Source: an uncultured Ignavibacteria bacterium (GTDB lineage: Bacteria; Bacteroidota; Ignavibacteria; Ignavibacteriales; Melioribacteraceae). From it: 13,279 nt of DNA. The stretch lies in assembly GCA_937930275.1 (NCBI GenBank), contig CALGLM010000356.1:1-13279 (forward strand). The letters are read 5' to 3'. This document shows, piece by piece, positions 1 through 7,407 of this stretch. A program made the translations under genes and the position numbers. The notes below the pieces were generated by a model, which did no database searches, was not told the DNA's origin, and was given only the letters and a program-made list of their open reading frames with translations. Numbering within the stretch: the stretch's first letter is position 1; every line of letters begins with the position of its first letter.

Positions 1-559
1 GTTCTTCGGCAGCAACTATATAAAACGCCAAAATAGGTAATACGGCACCGTTCATCGTCATAGATACTGACATTTTGTCCAACGGTATTTTATCAAATAA
101 TATTTTCATATCTTCAATACTATCTATAGCAACGCCTGCTTTTCCTACATCGCCCACTACACGTTGATGATCACTATCATACCCTCTGTGTGTTGCCAAA
201 TCAAATGCAACCGAAAGACCCATTTGACCTGCAGCCAAATTACGCCTATAAAAAGCATTACTTTCTTCTGCAGTTGAAAATCCGGCATATTGTCTTACCG
301 TCCAAGGTCTTTGAACATACATAGTACTGTAAGGTCCACGCAAAAAAGGAGCTATACCCGACATATATTCAAGATGTTCAAAGTTTTTTATATCATCGCT
401 TGTATAAAGCGGTTTTACGTCTATTTGCTCCATTGTACGCCAAATAAGCTCATCCAGCTTTTTACCTGTTGCCGCTTCAACTTTTGCCTGCCATTCTTCT
501 TTTGAGATTTTAGGAGCATCCAAATTTAAATTTATATTACTAAAATCCGGTCTATTCAT
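1..559 (-). CDS. mutB: Methylmalonyl-CoA mutase large (catalytic) subunit, N-terminal part; cut by window edge
   Basis: This is the catalytic alpha subunit of adenosylcobalamin-dependent methylmalonyl-CoA mutase, which interconverts (R)-methylmalonyl-CoA and succinyl-CoA in the cytoplasm. I translated it by hand from the ATG at 557-559 (minus strand) to the left edge, giving 186 codons with no stop. Residues 74-97 contain [20 protein letters not shown] and then FSTA, the family signature. Y81 aligns with the substrate-contacting Tyr of the Propionibacterium enzyme (Y89). [13 protein letters not shown] (118-130) and [12 protein letters not shown] (136-147) follow, both typical of the TIM-barrel domain. 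The rest of the barrel and the C-terminal B12-binding domain lie outside the window. The start is supported by an AAGAGGAAA Shine-Dalgarno stretch about 6 nt upstream and by the 34-nt gap after mutA, so the two are almost certainly co-transcribed. Family assignment is very secure. Confidence 0.96.
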   Translation of the reverse strand, partial: MNRPDFSNINLNLDAPKISKEEWQAKVEAATGKKLDELIWRTMEQIDVKPLYTSDDIKNFEHLEYMSGIAPFLRGPYSTMYVQRPWTVRQYAGFSTAEESNAFYRRNLAAGQMGLSVAFDLATHRGYDSDHQRVVGDVGKAGVAIDSIEDMKILFDKIPLDKMSVSMTMNGAVLPILAFYIVAAEE

Positions 560-593
560 GTTATTTTCCTCTTAAATTTTTACGGTACACCGA

Positions 594-2765
594 TTAATTA
601 ACCGATAGTTCAATGCTTTTTGCCTGAACACGTTTTAATAACGTATAAGCATCGCATCCCAAATAAATAAATTCGCTAACACCGGCTTCTTTATAAGCCT
701 CAACTTGTTCTTTCGGATATCCGGCAAGTACTACCAAACCGGTTTTCTCTTTTAATTTTAGTTCTTGCATAAATGCAGGTACTATATCAGGGTAAGTATC
801 ATCCGTAGAACAAATTACAACAACATTAGCTCCCGATTTTTCAAATGCGGAAATCGCTTCGGCAGCTCCGCTTAAAGCATTAGGATAAATTACTTCAAAT
901 CCGGCGACTTCAAAAAATCCGCGACTAAAATCGGCTCTTCCTTTGTGTTGTTTAACCGGTCCCATTGTTGCTAAAAATATTTTTGGTGTGTAGCCGTGTT
1001 TTTTCTTAAATTCTTCAGCAGTATCTCTTAATTCTTCAAATTTTTCTGCTAATCTATAAATTTTTAGCGGCGTAACTGAACAAGATTCCTCATATCCGGA
1101 ATGTAGCGAATTTGCTACTTCACCCAATGTTGCACCTTCAACATATGCTGCAATTCCCGTTTCAAATAATTCTTCCGAACTTGAATCACTAAGCTTTCCG
1201 AGTTTTTCTATTATTGCCGCATGTTTTTCGTTATTTCCCGAAACTCTATATTTCTGTAAAAATTCTGCACGCTTTTTAATAAATGCTGCTTTATCAAATA
1301 TCCGTTTTTCGGGTAAGTTTTCTTTTACATTTGCATACATATTTGTACCGACAAGCACAGATTTACGTTTTACCAAGTCTGATATTCTTAAATCACTTAC
1401 TTTTTTTATTTCATTTTGCACAAATTCATTTTTTATTGCATTTACCATTCCGCCTTGTTTTTCAACCTCTTGTAATAATGCCCAGCTTAAAGAAGCAACT
1501 TCATCGGTTAACTTTTCAACATAATAAGAACCGCCTGCAGGGTCTATTAATTTAACCAAGTTAGATTCTTCTTTAAGTATTATTTGTGTATTACGTGCAA
1601 TACGGCGTCCAAATTCATCAGGCGTATTAAACTCTTCGTCAAAAGCATTTGTATGTAAACTATCTACTCCGCCTAATACTGCCGAAAAAGCTTGTGTTGT
1701 TGTACGCAACATATTTACGTAGGGATCGTATTTGGTTTGATTATATTTTGACGTACGAGCATGAATATACAATTTATGTTCTTCGGTATTTAATCCGTAA
1801 GTTTTTACAATTGTATTCCATAACAATTTAGAAGCACGTAATTTGGCAATTTCCATAAAATAAGATGAGGATATACCAAAAGTAACGCGTATATTTTTGA
1901 ATACTTTTTCAACCGGTAATCCTTTTTCAATTAATCTGTTTGCATATTCTACTATTGCTGCAAATACAAATCCAAGTTCTTGCACTGCACTTGCACCGGC
2001 ACTATTATATCCAAAGCCGCATGAACCGATAACACGAACATTGGGGAAATACTTTTCTGCAAATTCAACACTCTGTTTTAATTCGTCAAAAGCTTTATCA
2101 ATAGAAATAGTTAATTTACCGTAAGCACTTAAACAGCTAATAGGATCGGCAAAAATGCACCCTTTAATTTTTATAGAATCGATATTTTGTTTGGTGCAAT
2201 AAGCTTTTAATAACATTAAAAATGGTAATGAAGTATATCCTGTAAAAACGTTTATAGGATATTTTGTTATATCAATTCCGTTAAATGCTCTTGTCAAACT
2301 ATTTAATCCCGAAATTGATAATCCGTTTTTACCAACTTCTTCTTCTTTTGCGTAATCTGCATCAAGCCCTTTTTGAGTTGCAAAATCCAAACTAAACGAA
2401 ATTGAGTTTAATCCTCTATCAAGTTCGTGTTTAATCATCTCGTTAAAAACTTCTGCATCAGGCGTGTTTAATACTTGTGAAATTTGCCATCCTTCATTTA
2501 AATACCCTTCCGAATAAAAACCGCGTACATAATTTTCAAAACCGGCTAAATTTTCCGTAAACTTTAAATTTTCTAAGTCTTTTTTAGTGTAAATGGGGTT
2601 TAGATTAATATTTTCATAGGTCTTCGTAATCAATTTTTTGTCAAAATCTGCCCCTTTCAAGTCAATATTTACAACCTCTTTCCATTCATCGTAAGTGGGA
2701 GGAGTAAAATCATCCTTTAAGCGCAACTCGCTTTCCAATTTTACATTGGAAAAATCGTTATTCAT
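594..2765 (-). CDS. mutA: Methylmalonyl-CoA mutase small (non-catalytic) subunit
   Basis: This 723-residue protein is the beta subunit of the MutAB heterodimer. Its length and two-domain layout fit the family: a TIM-barrel mutase domain (about residues 30-560) and a C-terminal cobalamin-binding-like Rossmann domain (about 595-723). It is assigned as the non-catalytic partner for two reasons. The catalytic signature seen in mutB (TMYVQRPWT) is replaced here by SEGYLNEGWQISQ (85-97). The DxHxxG cobalamin-ligand motif is replaced by GRADFSRGFFEVAGFEVIYP (609-628), as in known MutA proteins. The ATG at 2763-2765 is preceded by TAGGAGC, a good Shine-Dalgarno. It opens a minus-strand operon with mutB 34 nt downstream, and meaB or an epimerase gene often follows in such operons but would be off-window. 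MutA and MutB share an N-terminal DFSN peptide (residues 4-7 here, 5-8 in MutB), in keeping with their origin by duplication. I saw no cobalamin riboswitch in the 181-bp upstream gap. Confidence 0.95.
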   Translation of the reverse strand: MNNDFSNVKLESELRLKDDFTPPTYDEWKEVVNIDLKGADFDKKLITKTYENINLNPIYTKKDLENLKFTENLAGFENYVRGFYSEGYLNEGWQISQVLNTPDAEVFNEMIKHELDRGLNSISFSLDFATQKGLDADYAKEEEVGKNGLSISGLNSLTRAFNGIDITKYPINVFTGYTSLPFLMLLKAYCTKQNIDSIKIKGCIFADPISCLSAYGKLTISIDKAFDELKQSVEFAEKYFPNVRVIGSCGFGYNSAGASAVQELGFVFAAIVEYANRLIEKGLPVEKVFKNIRVTFGISSSYFMEIAKLRASKLLWNTIVKTYGLNTEEHKLYIHARTSKYNQTKYDPYVNMLRTTTQAFSAVLGGVDSLHTNAFDEEFNTPDEFGRRIARNTQIILKEESNLVKLIDPAGGSYYVEKLTDEVASLSWALLQEVEKQGGMVNAIKNEFVQNEIKKVSDLRISDLVKRKSVLVGTNMYANVKENLPEKRIFDKAAFIKKRAEFLQKYRVSGNNEKHAAIIEKLGKLSDSSSEELFETGIAAYVEGATLGEVANSLHSGYEESCSVTPLKIYRLAEKFEELRDTAEEFKKKHGYTPKIFLATMGPVKQHKGRADFSRGFFEVAGFEVIYPNALSGAAEAISAFEKSGANVVVICSTDDTYPDIVPAFMQELKLKEKTGLVVLAGYPKEQVEAYKEAGVSEFIYLGCDAYTLLKRVQAKSIELSVN

Positions 2766-2850
2766 ATTTAGCTCCTATTTATGCTAATTATTTAAAATAT
2801 GGTATGTAAATTTATTAAATTTTGCTTAAAAAAGCTTGTAAAAAGGTTTT

Positions 2851-2870
2851 TGTTTAATGTTTAATGTTAA
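2851..2870. repeat. Short tandem repeat TGTTTAA in the mutA/methyltransferase gap
   Basis: Two perfect copies of TGTTTAA and a third shortened copy (TGTTAA) lie back to back in the 181-bp divergent gap between mutA and the methyltransferase gene. The whole gap is nearly pure A/T, so this may be chance. Promoters for both genes must lie in this gap. The best plus-strand guess is a TTG near 2890 followed by TTTATTTG near 2915, which is one mismatch from the Bacteroidota -7 element TAnnTTTG. I do not regard it as established. Confidence 0.3.
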
Positions 2871-2946
2871 ATATTTATATTTATGTTTATTGCTTGTAAA
2901 CTTATAGCTATTTTTATTTGTTAAATATTAAAAAATTGGGATTATT

Positions 2947-3489
2947 ATGAACGAACGAGTTTTTAACGGTGCTTTTGATAGACTTCGCCAACCGGAACGT
3001 TTGGAAAGACTTGAAGTTAACAGAGTTATTAATATAATTTCGGAAAATAGAGAAATCAAGTCCGCTTTAGATATCGGAACGGGAACTGCAGTATTTGCAG
3101 AAGCTTTTGTTAAAAACGGATATGAAGTTTCTGCAATTGACCTTAATCCGGAAATGATTGAGGAAGCTAAATTACACGCTCCAAATGTTATTTATAAAGT
3201 TGCACCTGCCGAAAATATTCCGTTTGAAGATAACAGCTTCGATTTAGTATTTATGGGTCTTGTTTTTCATGAAGTAGATAATTACGAAAAAGCATTAAGT
3301 GAAGCTAAAAGAGTTGGTAAACAAGTAATTGCAATTTTAGAATGGGCTTATGTATTAGAAGAAGTCGGTCCTCCGATTGAGCATAGAGTAAACCCCGAAA
3401 TTTTAAAAGACTTATACGAAAAATTAAAATTCCACTCCTTTGAGAGAATTAATTTAACAACACTTGTTTTATATATTTTGGAAATATAA
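2947..3489 (+). CDS. Class I SAM-dependent methyltransferase, substrate unknown
   Basis: This 180-residue protein has the Rossmann-type fold of small Methyltransf_11-like enzymes. Motif I is ALDIGTGTAVFAEAF (40-54, glycine-rich SAM loop) and the acidic residue ending strand beta-2 is D65 in VSAIDLNPEM. Motif II/III is APAENIPFEDNSFDLVFMGL (86-105). The next segment is VFHEVDNYEKALSEAKRVGK, with the HE pair common in this family. The short C-terminus ends in TLVLYILEI and has no extra domain. The N-terminus (MNERVFNGAFDRLRQPERLE) resembles a family of about 190-residue methyltransferases found in several anaerobes, whose substrate I do not know. There is only a weak SD (TTGGGAT), and the ATG at 2947 is the first after in-frame stops. 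It is divergent from mutAB by 181 bp and stands alone on its strand, so the context gives no firm functional hint. Confidence 0.85.
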   Translation: MNERVFNGAFDRLRQPERLERLEVNRVINIISENREIKSALDIGTGTAVFAEAFVKNGYEVSAIDLNPEMIEEAKLHAPNVIYKVAPAENIPFEDNSFDLVFMGLVFHEVDNYEKALSEAKRVGKQVIAILEWAYVLEEVGPPIEHRVNPEILKDLYEKLKFHSFERINLTTLVLYILEI

Positions 3490-3778
3490 GTTTGTAAAAA
3501 AGGTTATTAATTAACAAAAAGAATACGGTTAATAAAACTAATTTGCAGTTGTATTTAGTGCTAAATTGATTACATGGTTATTTTATAAAAAATTGGAAAC
3601 AGAAAAAAAGCAAATTTCATAAATTGTTTCCGATTTGTATAAAAACATTTTTGAGCTTAAAGAATCTAAATATTTCAAAAATTTTAGATATGTTTTATAT
3701 ATTTTACCAAATTACAGATTAACAATTACTAAAGGAAATAAAATTTATGGCCGTGGAGTAAAAAAGTATACAAGTTTG
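3490..3778. other. AT-rich spacer with no convincing gene
   Basis: This 289-bp stretch lies between the 3' ends of the convergent methyltransferase and histidine kinase genes. It holds only weak inverted repeats. TTATTAA/TTAATAA follows the methyltransferase stop, GGAAAC (3595-3600) pairs with GTTTCC (3626-3631), and ATCTAAA (3664-3670) pairs with TTTAGAT (3683-3689). None is a G+C-rich hairpin followed by a T-run, so I do not call an intrinsic terminator. One plus-strand frame (3542-3808) is interrupted by a single TAA and lacks a start codon; it is treated as a low-grade finding. Confidence 0.6.
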
Positions 3779-5635
3779 TTATTTTCGATTAATCGGTATT
3801 GCAAATGAGAATGTACACCCTTTACCAATTTCGCTTTTGACCCATATTCTACCACCCTGTGCTTGAACAAACTCCTTTGAAATAGCTAATCCTAAACCCC
3901 AGCCATGTTTATTTTTATTACCAACCTGCGAAAATTTTTGAAAAAGTTTTGGTTGGTTTTCTTCGGAAATTCCAGGACCTTTATCTATTACCGAAAACTC
4001 TATTTCGGTTTCAGCTAACATGTTTTTTGTTTTTTGAAGTTTAATTATAATTAAATCATTCTGTTTTGAAAAACGTATTGCATTATTGAGAATATTAATT
4101 AGAACGAATACTAATTTTTCCAAATCAATATTAATAGCAGGTAAATCTTCTTCTATCTCCGTATCAAGAATTATGTTTTTTTCAGAAAGTTGCATAGATA
4201 GAGCTGTAATTGCAATATCTATAACAAGATCTGGTTTGGTGTAAGCAAATTTTAATTTAATATTTCCGGTGTCAAATTCTGAAAATTCCAATATTTCATT
4301 AATCACTCGTGATAGTCTTAAACTTTGTTGTTTTAATGTTAAAAGCAGTTCATTTTGTTTTGGATTTAATTCACCAATCCTACTATCTTCCAATAATTTT
4401 ATGCTCAAATTAATAGATGATAACGGCGTTTTAAGCTCGTGAGAAACAGTTGCAAGCAAGTTCGTTTTTGCAACATCAATTTCTTTGTATTTTGTAACAT
4501 TTTTTAATATAATAAGACTTCCGATATACATTTCTTTTTTGGCAAGTTCCGAAAATGTTACTATCTCTTTTGTTTTTATATTATAAAAATATTCTTTTTC
4601 ATTTTGAACAACTCTAAGCGGTTTAGTATCTATATCATAACTTTGTTGTTGATCGGTTATTGTTTTATATATCTCATTTAGTAAATCGTTTTTAATTGTA
4701 ATTTCATAAATAAATTTCGAAACCAAATCATGCTCTTTTAATCCTGTAATCTGCAGAGTAGTATTATTTACTAATACAACCTTCTTATCCTCATCAATAA
4801 ACAATATACCGTCCTCAAAACTTTGCACAACTGCCTCCATTCTTTTCTGCTCAAACAATAGAGTATCAATATGTTTAGCATCGTAAAGTTTTAATTTTTC
4901 GACCATAAAATTAAAAGCTAAAGATAATTCACCTAATTCGTCATTCGCAATTATTGCTAATTTCTGATCATAGTTTTTTTCGCTTATATACTTAATACTT
5001 TTTGTTAAATCTTTAATTGGCTTTAAAATTTTTGCAGGAAAAGAAAATAAAAAAACTGAAGATACCGTTATACTTATTAACGCTACTATTATCATATAAA
5101 AGGTAACTTCATTTGCAGTTTTTTGCAATGATTCATTCTTTTTAATAATTGAGTTCATATTTAAATTAAATATATCCTCAATACGTGAACGCACTACTTT
5201 ATAACACTGATTAAATTCATTAAGATCATTCAAATTATTTTTTTTGCTTGTTTTTAAGCTTTCATATAAATTTAAGTAATCTCCATAGTCTATATGAAGC
5301 GCGTTTACAATTGCACCCTCACCCACTTCTGTAATTGTATTTGTTTCAAGAGCAAGATATTTTTCAAAATTTTGCTTTGCTTTATAATAGTTTTGTACAT
5401 TATCACTATTAGTAGTCTTGTTATTCGTTATATCAGCTGTTTGATAAAAATTCATCTCGTTTAATGAGATAAACATTTGTTTCATATAATTGACTGATGA
5501 ATAATTCTCAACTATTGTTCCTTTTGTTTTTGCTGTAAGTTGATTAATAAAAAAAACACCCAATACACTTAATAAAAGAATGACGGTAAAAAGGAAAAAC
5601 ACACCGACAAATATTTTAGTTTTTATTGTTTTCAT
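3779..5635 (-). CDS. Membrane sensor histidine kinase of the kdp operon (HAMP, PAS-like, HisKA, HATPase)
   Basis: This 618-residue kinase probably phosphorylates the NtrC-type regulator encoded at the other end of the operon. Two membrane segments (about 8-31 and 178-200) flank an extracytoplasmic region of about 145 residues that is predicted helical. A HAMP linker follows (about 200-253), then a PAS-like region (about 262-385, with AVVQSFEDGILFIDEDKKVV). The HisKA box is ATVSHELKTPLSS with the phospho-accepting H399. The HATPase_c domain has its N-box around N514-N518 (NILNNAIRFS), G1 at DKGPGIS (551-557) and G2 at GWGLGLAIS (578-586). It is unlike the kinase half of classical KdpD, which has four closely spaced membrane helices and no PAS region. 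The start overlaps the KdpD-N gene by 20 bp with no SD of its own, so translational coupling is likely. It is the last gene of the operon. Confidence 0.92.
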   Translation of the reverse strand: MKTIKTKIFVGVFFLFTVILLLSVLGVFFINQLTAKTKGTIVENYSSVNYMKQMFISLNEMNFYQTADITNNKTTNSDNVQNYYKAKQNFEKYLALETNTITEVGEGAIVNALHIDYGDYLNLYESLKTSKKNNLNDLNEFNQCYKVVRSRIEDIFNLNMNSIIKKNESLQKTANEVTFYMIIVALISITVSSVFLFSFPAKILKPIKDLTKSIKYISEKNYDQKLAIIANDELGELSLAFNFMVEKLKLYDAKHIDTLLFEQKRMEAVVQSFEDGILFIDEDKKVVLVNNTTLQITGLKEHDLVSKFIYEITIKNDLLNEIYKTITDQQQSYDIDTKPLRVVQNEKEYFYNIKTKEIVTFSELAKKEMYIGSLIILKNVTKYKEIDVAKTNLLATVSHELKTPLSSINLSIKLLEDSRIGELNPKQNELLLTLKQQSLRLSRVINEILEFSEFDTGNIKLKFAYTKPDLVIDIAITALSMQLSEKNIILDTEIEEDLPAINIDLEKLVFVLINILNNAIRFSKQNDLIIIKLQKTKNMLAETEIEFSVIDKGPGISEENQPKLFQKFSQVGNKNKHGWGLGLAISKEFVQAQGGRIWVKSEIGKGCTFSFAIPINRK

Positions 5636-6764
5636 TTGACGATACCAAAAGTATATCTATATTTTCCATAGAGGTTAATGATGATAATTCTCTAAAAAAA
5701 TCTTTGATTGTAAAGCGTGAAAAAATCGTAAAAATTGGTCTTCCTATAATAATTAAAGCTGCTTCTTTTTCTTTTGCAAAAGAGACAATTGTTTTTGCTA
5801 CTTCGTCTCCCTTTAGTTCAAACACTTCCGCACCGAGCTCGGTTGCAAGTTTAAAGTTATTTAATAGATGCCTCTGTAAAACCGGATCTATTTTATCAAG
5901 TTGTTCTTTGTGTGTTTGTACATAAAGAACATACCATTTAGAATTATATAAGGAAGATAAGCGAGAAGATTTTCTAATTAATCTCTTTCCCGATTCATAA
6001 TTAGTGCTTAAAGCAGTAACAATAGCGTTAATTTTTTCTCTATTTGGTAAAGATATTTCTTGTTGAATTTTTCTTTCTACTTGATGAGATACTTCTTTTA
6101 ATGTAAGATCACGCAATTGTAATAATTTTTCTTTACAAAAAAAATTTTCAAGGGCTAAAGGTATCTTTTGTTTATCATATATTTTTCCGGCTTCTAATCT
6201 TTCTACTAATTCTTCAACCGTCAAATCAATATTTACAACTTCTTCAGCCATATTAATAATACTATCAGGAATTCTTTCAGTAATCTTTATTCCTGTAATT
6301 TTTTCAACTTGTTCGTTTATGCTCTCAATGTGTTGAATATTAACGGTACTTATAACATTAATTCCGGAATTTATCAAATCCTTAACATCTTGCCATCGTT
6401 TTTCATTGTTTGAGCCGGGTACATTTGTATGAGCAAGTTCATCTACTAAAACCACTTCAGGTTTCTGCAAAATTATGGAATCCATATCCATTTCTTCTAA
6501 CATTTTACCTTTATAAAATATTCTTTTTCTATTTATTATAGGTAATCCTTCTATTAGTTTTTCCGTATCTTTTCTATTATGCGTTTCAATATAACCAATA
6601 ACAACATTAACATCACTTTTTAATAATTCATGGGCTTCAAGCAGCATTCTATATGTTTTGCCTACACCTGCCGCCATACCAATATATATTTTTAATTTTC
6701 CTTGTCTCGAAGATCGTATAAGGTTTAAAAATCTTTCCGCCGAAATTGAAATTTGCGGTTCCAT
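5616..6764 (-). CDS. kdpD: N-terminal-only KdpD (KdpD ATPase-like domain plus UspA domain)
   Basis: This 382-residue protein matches only the cytoplasmic N-terminal half of the roughly 900-residue E. coli KdpD potassium/turgor sensor. The KdpD domain (about 20-230) has a Walker A-like GMAAGVGKT (29-37), the family block VLVDELAHTNVPGS (105-118), and STVNIQHIESINEQVEKITG (139-158). A universal-stress-protein-like domain covers about 245-376 and includes IIGRP (339-343). There are no membrane helices and no kinase domain, and the reading frame ends cleanly inside the start of the separate kinase gene (20-bp overlap). This is therefore a naturally split architecture and not a frameshift. N-terminal-only KdpD proteins are known, for example in Anabaena. 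The start has TAGGTGG about 9 nt upstream, and the gap after kdpC is 44 nt. It probably modulates the neighbouring kinase; direct interaction is inference. Confidence 0.93.
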   Translation of the reverse strand: MEPQISISAERFLNLIRSSRQGKLKIYIGMAAGVGKTYRMLLEAHELLKSDVNVVIGYIETHNRKDTEKLIEGLPIINRKRIFYKGKMLEEMDMDSIILQKPEVVLVDELAHTNVPGSNNEKRWQDVKDLINSGINVISTVNIQHIESINEQVEKITGIKITERIPDSIINMAEEVVNIDLTVEELVERLEAGKIYDKQKIPLALENFFCKEKLLQLRDLTLKEVSHQVERKIQQEISLPNREKINAIVTALSTNYESGKRLIRKSSRLSSLYNSKWYVLYVQTHKEQLDKIDPVLQRHLLNNFKLATELGAEVFELKGDEVAKTIVSFAKEKEAALIIIGRPIFTIFSRFTIKDFFRELSSLTSMENIDILLVSSNENNKN

Positions 6765-6808
6765 AATTTTTTACCACCTATTTAATATATTGTTCATAAT
6801 GTTAAATA

Positions 6809-7381
6809 TTAGTTTAATCTATCCAACTCTATATTTAATTTTAGTACATTAACTTTTTTGTTTCCAAACATACTTAAATAAGGTTTTTCAATATTTCTTT
6901 TCATAAGCATTATAACTGTTTGAGGTTTTATATTTCTTTCTTTAGCTATTCTATTAACTTGTATGTATGCTGCTTTTAGCGTAATATGCGGGTCAATTCC
7001 ACTTCCCGAAGCAGTAACTAAATCAGACGGTATTTCATTCTTTTTAACTGTCGGATTTTTTAATGTAAAGTAATCAATTCTATCTTTTACTTTCTTCAAA
7101 TAATCATCATTTAAAGGTCCTTTATTAGAGCCTCCGGTTGCTGCAGCATTGTATTCAACTGCCGAAGGCCTTCCCCAAAAGTATTTATCGGAGTTAAATT
7201 TTTGTCCAATATTTTCAAAACCTATTAATCTTCCGTTATTATAAATAGGCATACCTTCAGCCTGAAACGGGAATAATAATCCCACCCCTAAAATTAGCAA
7301 TGGGAAAAACAAACCGAATATTAGTAGCATTACAAAATGAAGTTTAATATCTTTTATTGCATTTTTCATCTTCTTTTCCAT
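6809..7381 (-). CDS. kdpC: Potassium-transporting ATPase KdpC subunit
   Basis: KdpC is the single-pass subunit that associates with the catalytic KdpB and channel-like KdpA in the KdpFABC complex. The 190-residue product has one N-terminal membrane helix (about 14-36). The periplasmic domain carries the family blocks FNSDKYFWGRPSAVEYNAAA (62-81), TGGSNKGPLN, and the near-invariant SGSGIDPHITLKAAYIQVNR (125-144). The C-terminal part (about 170-190) is typical. An alternative start at codon 5 (Met at 7367-7369) would put GGAAAAGAAG directly upstream as a Shine-Dalgarno, whereas the first ATG has none. The true start may therefore be four residues shorter. It lies 26 nt after kdpB and 44 nt before the kdpD-like gene. 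Confidence 0.96.
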   Translation of the reverse strand: MEKKMKNAIKDIKLHFVMLLIFGLFFPLLILGVGLLFPFQAEGMPIYNNGRLIGFENIGQKFNSDKYFWGRPSAVEYNAAATGGSNKGPLNDDYLKKVKDRIDYFTLKNPTVKKNEIPSDLVTASGSGIDPHITLKAAYIQVNRIAKERNIKPQTVIMLMKRNIEKPYLSMFGNKKVNVLKLNIELDRLN

Positions 7382-7407
7382 ATTTTGTATTTTTTAGTTT
7401 ATACTTA

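Noticed and set aside
290..505. Plus-strand open frame opposite mutB
   Set aside because: It lies wholly antisense to a well-conserved MutB N-terminus, has no SD or family motif, and is best explained as a shadow.
2766..2946. Cobalamin riboswitch upstream of mutA
   Set aside because: The gap is nearly pure A/T and lacks a B12-box-like GCCACTG segment.
3664..3689. Intrinsic terminator for the methyltransferase or kinase gene
   Set aside because: The 7-bp stem is A/T-rich with a loop of about 12 nt and no T-run directly after it on either strand.
5616..5635. Frameshift that split a full-length KdpD in two
   Set aside because: The two proteins overlap by 20 bp in different frames, but the downstream kinase starts with its own membrane helix, external region and HAMP. 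It is not the missing KdpD C-terminal half, so the split is genuine.
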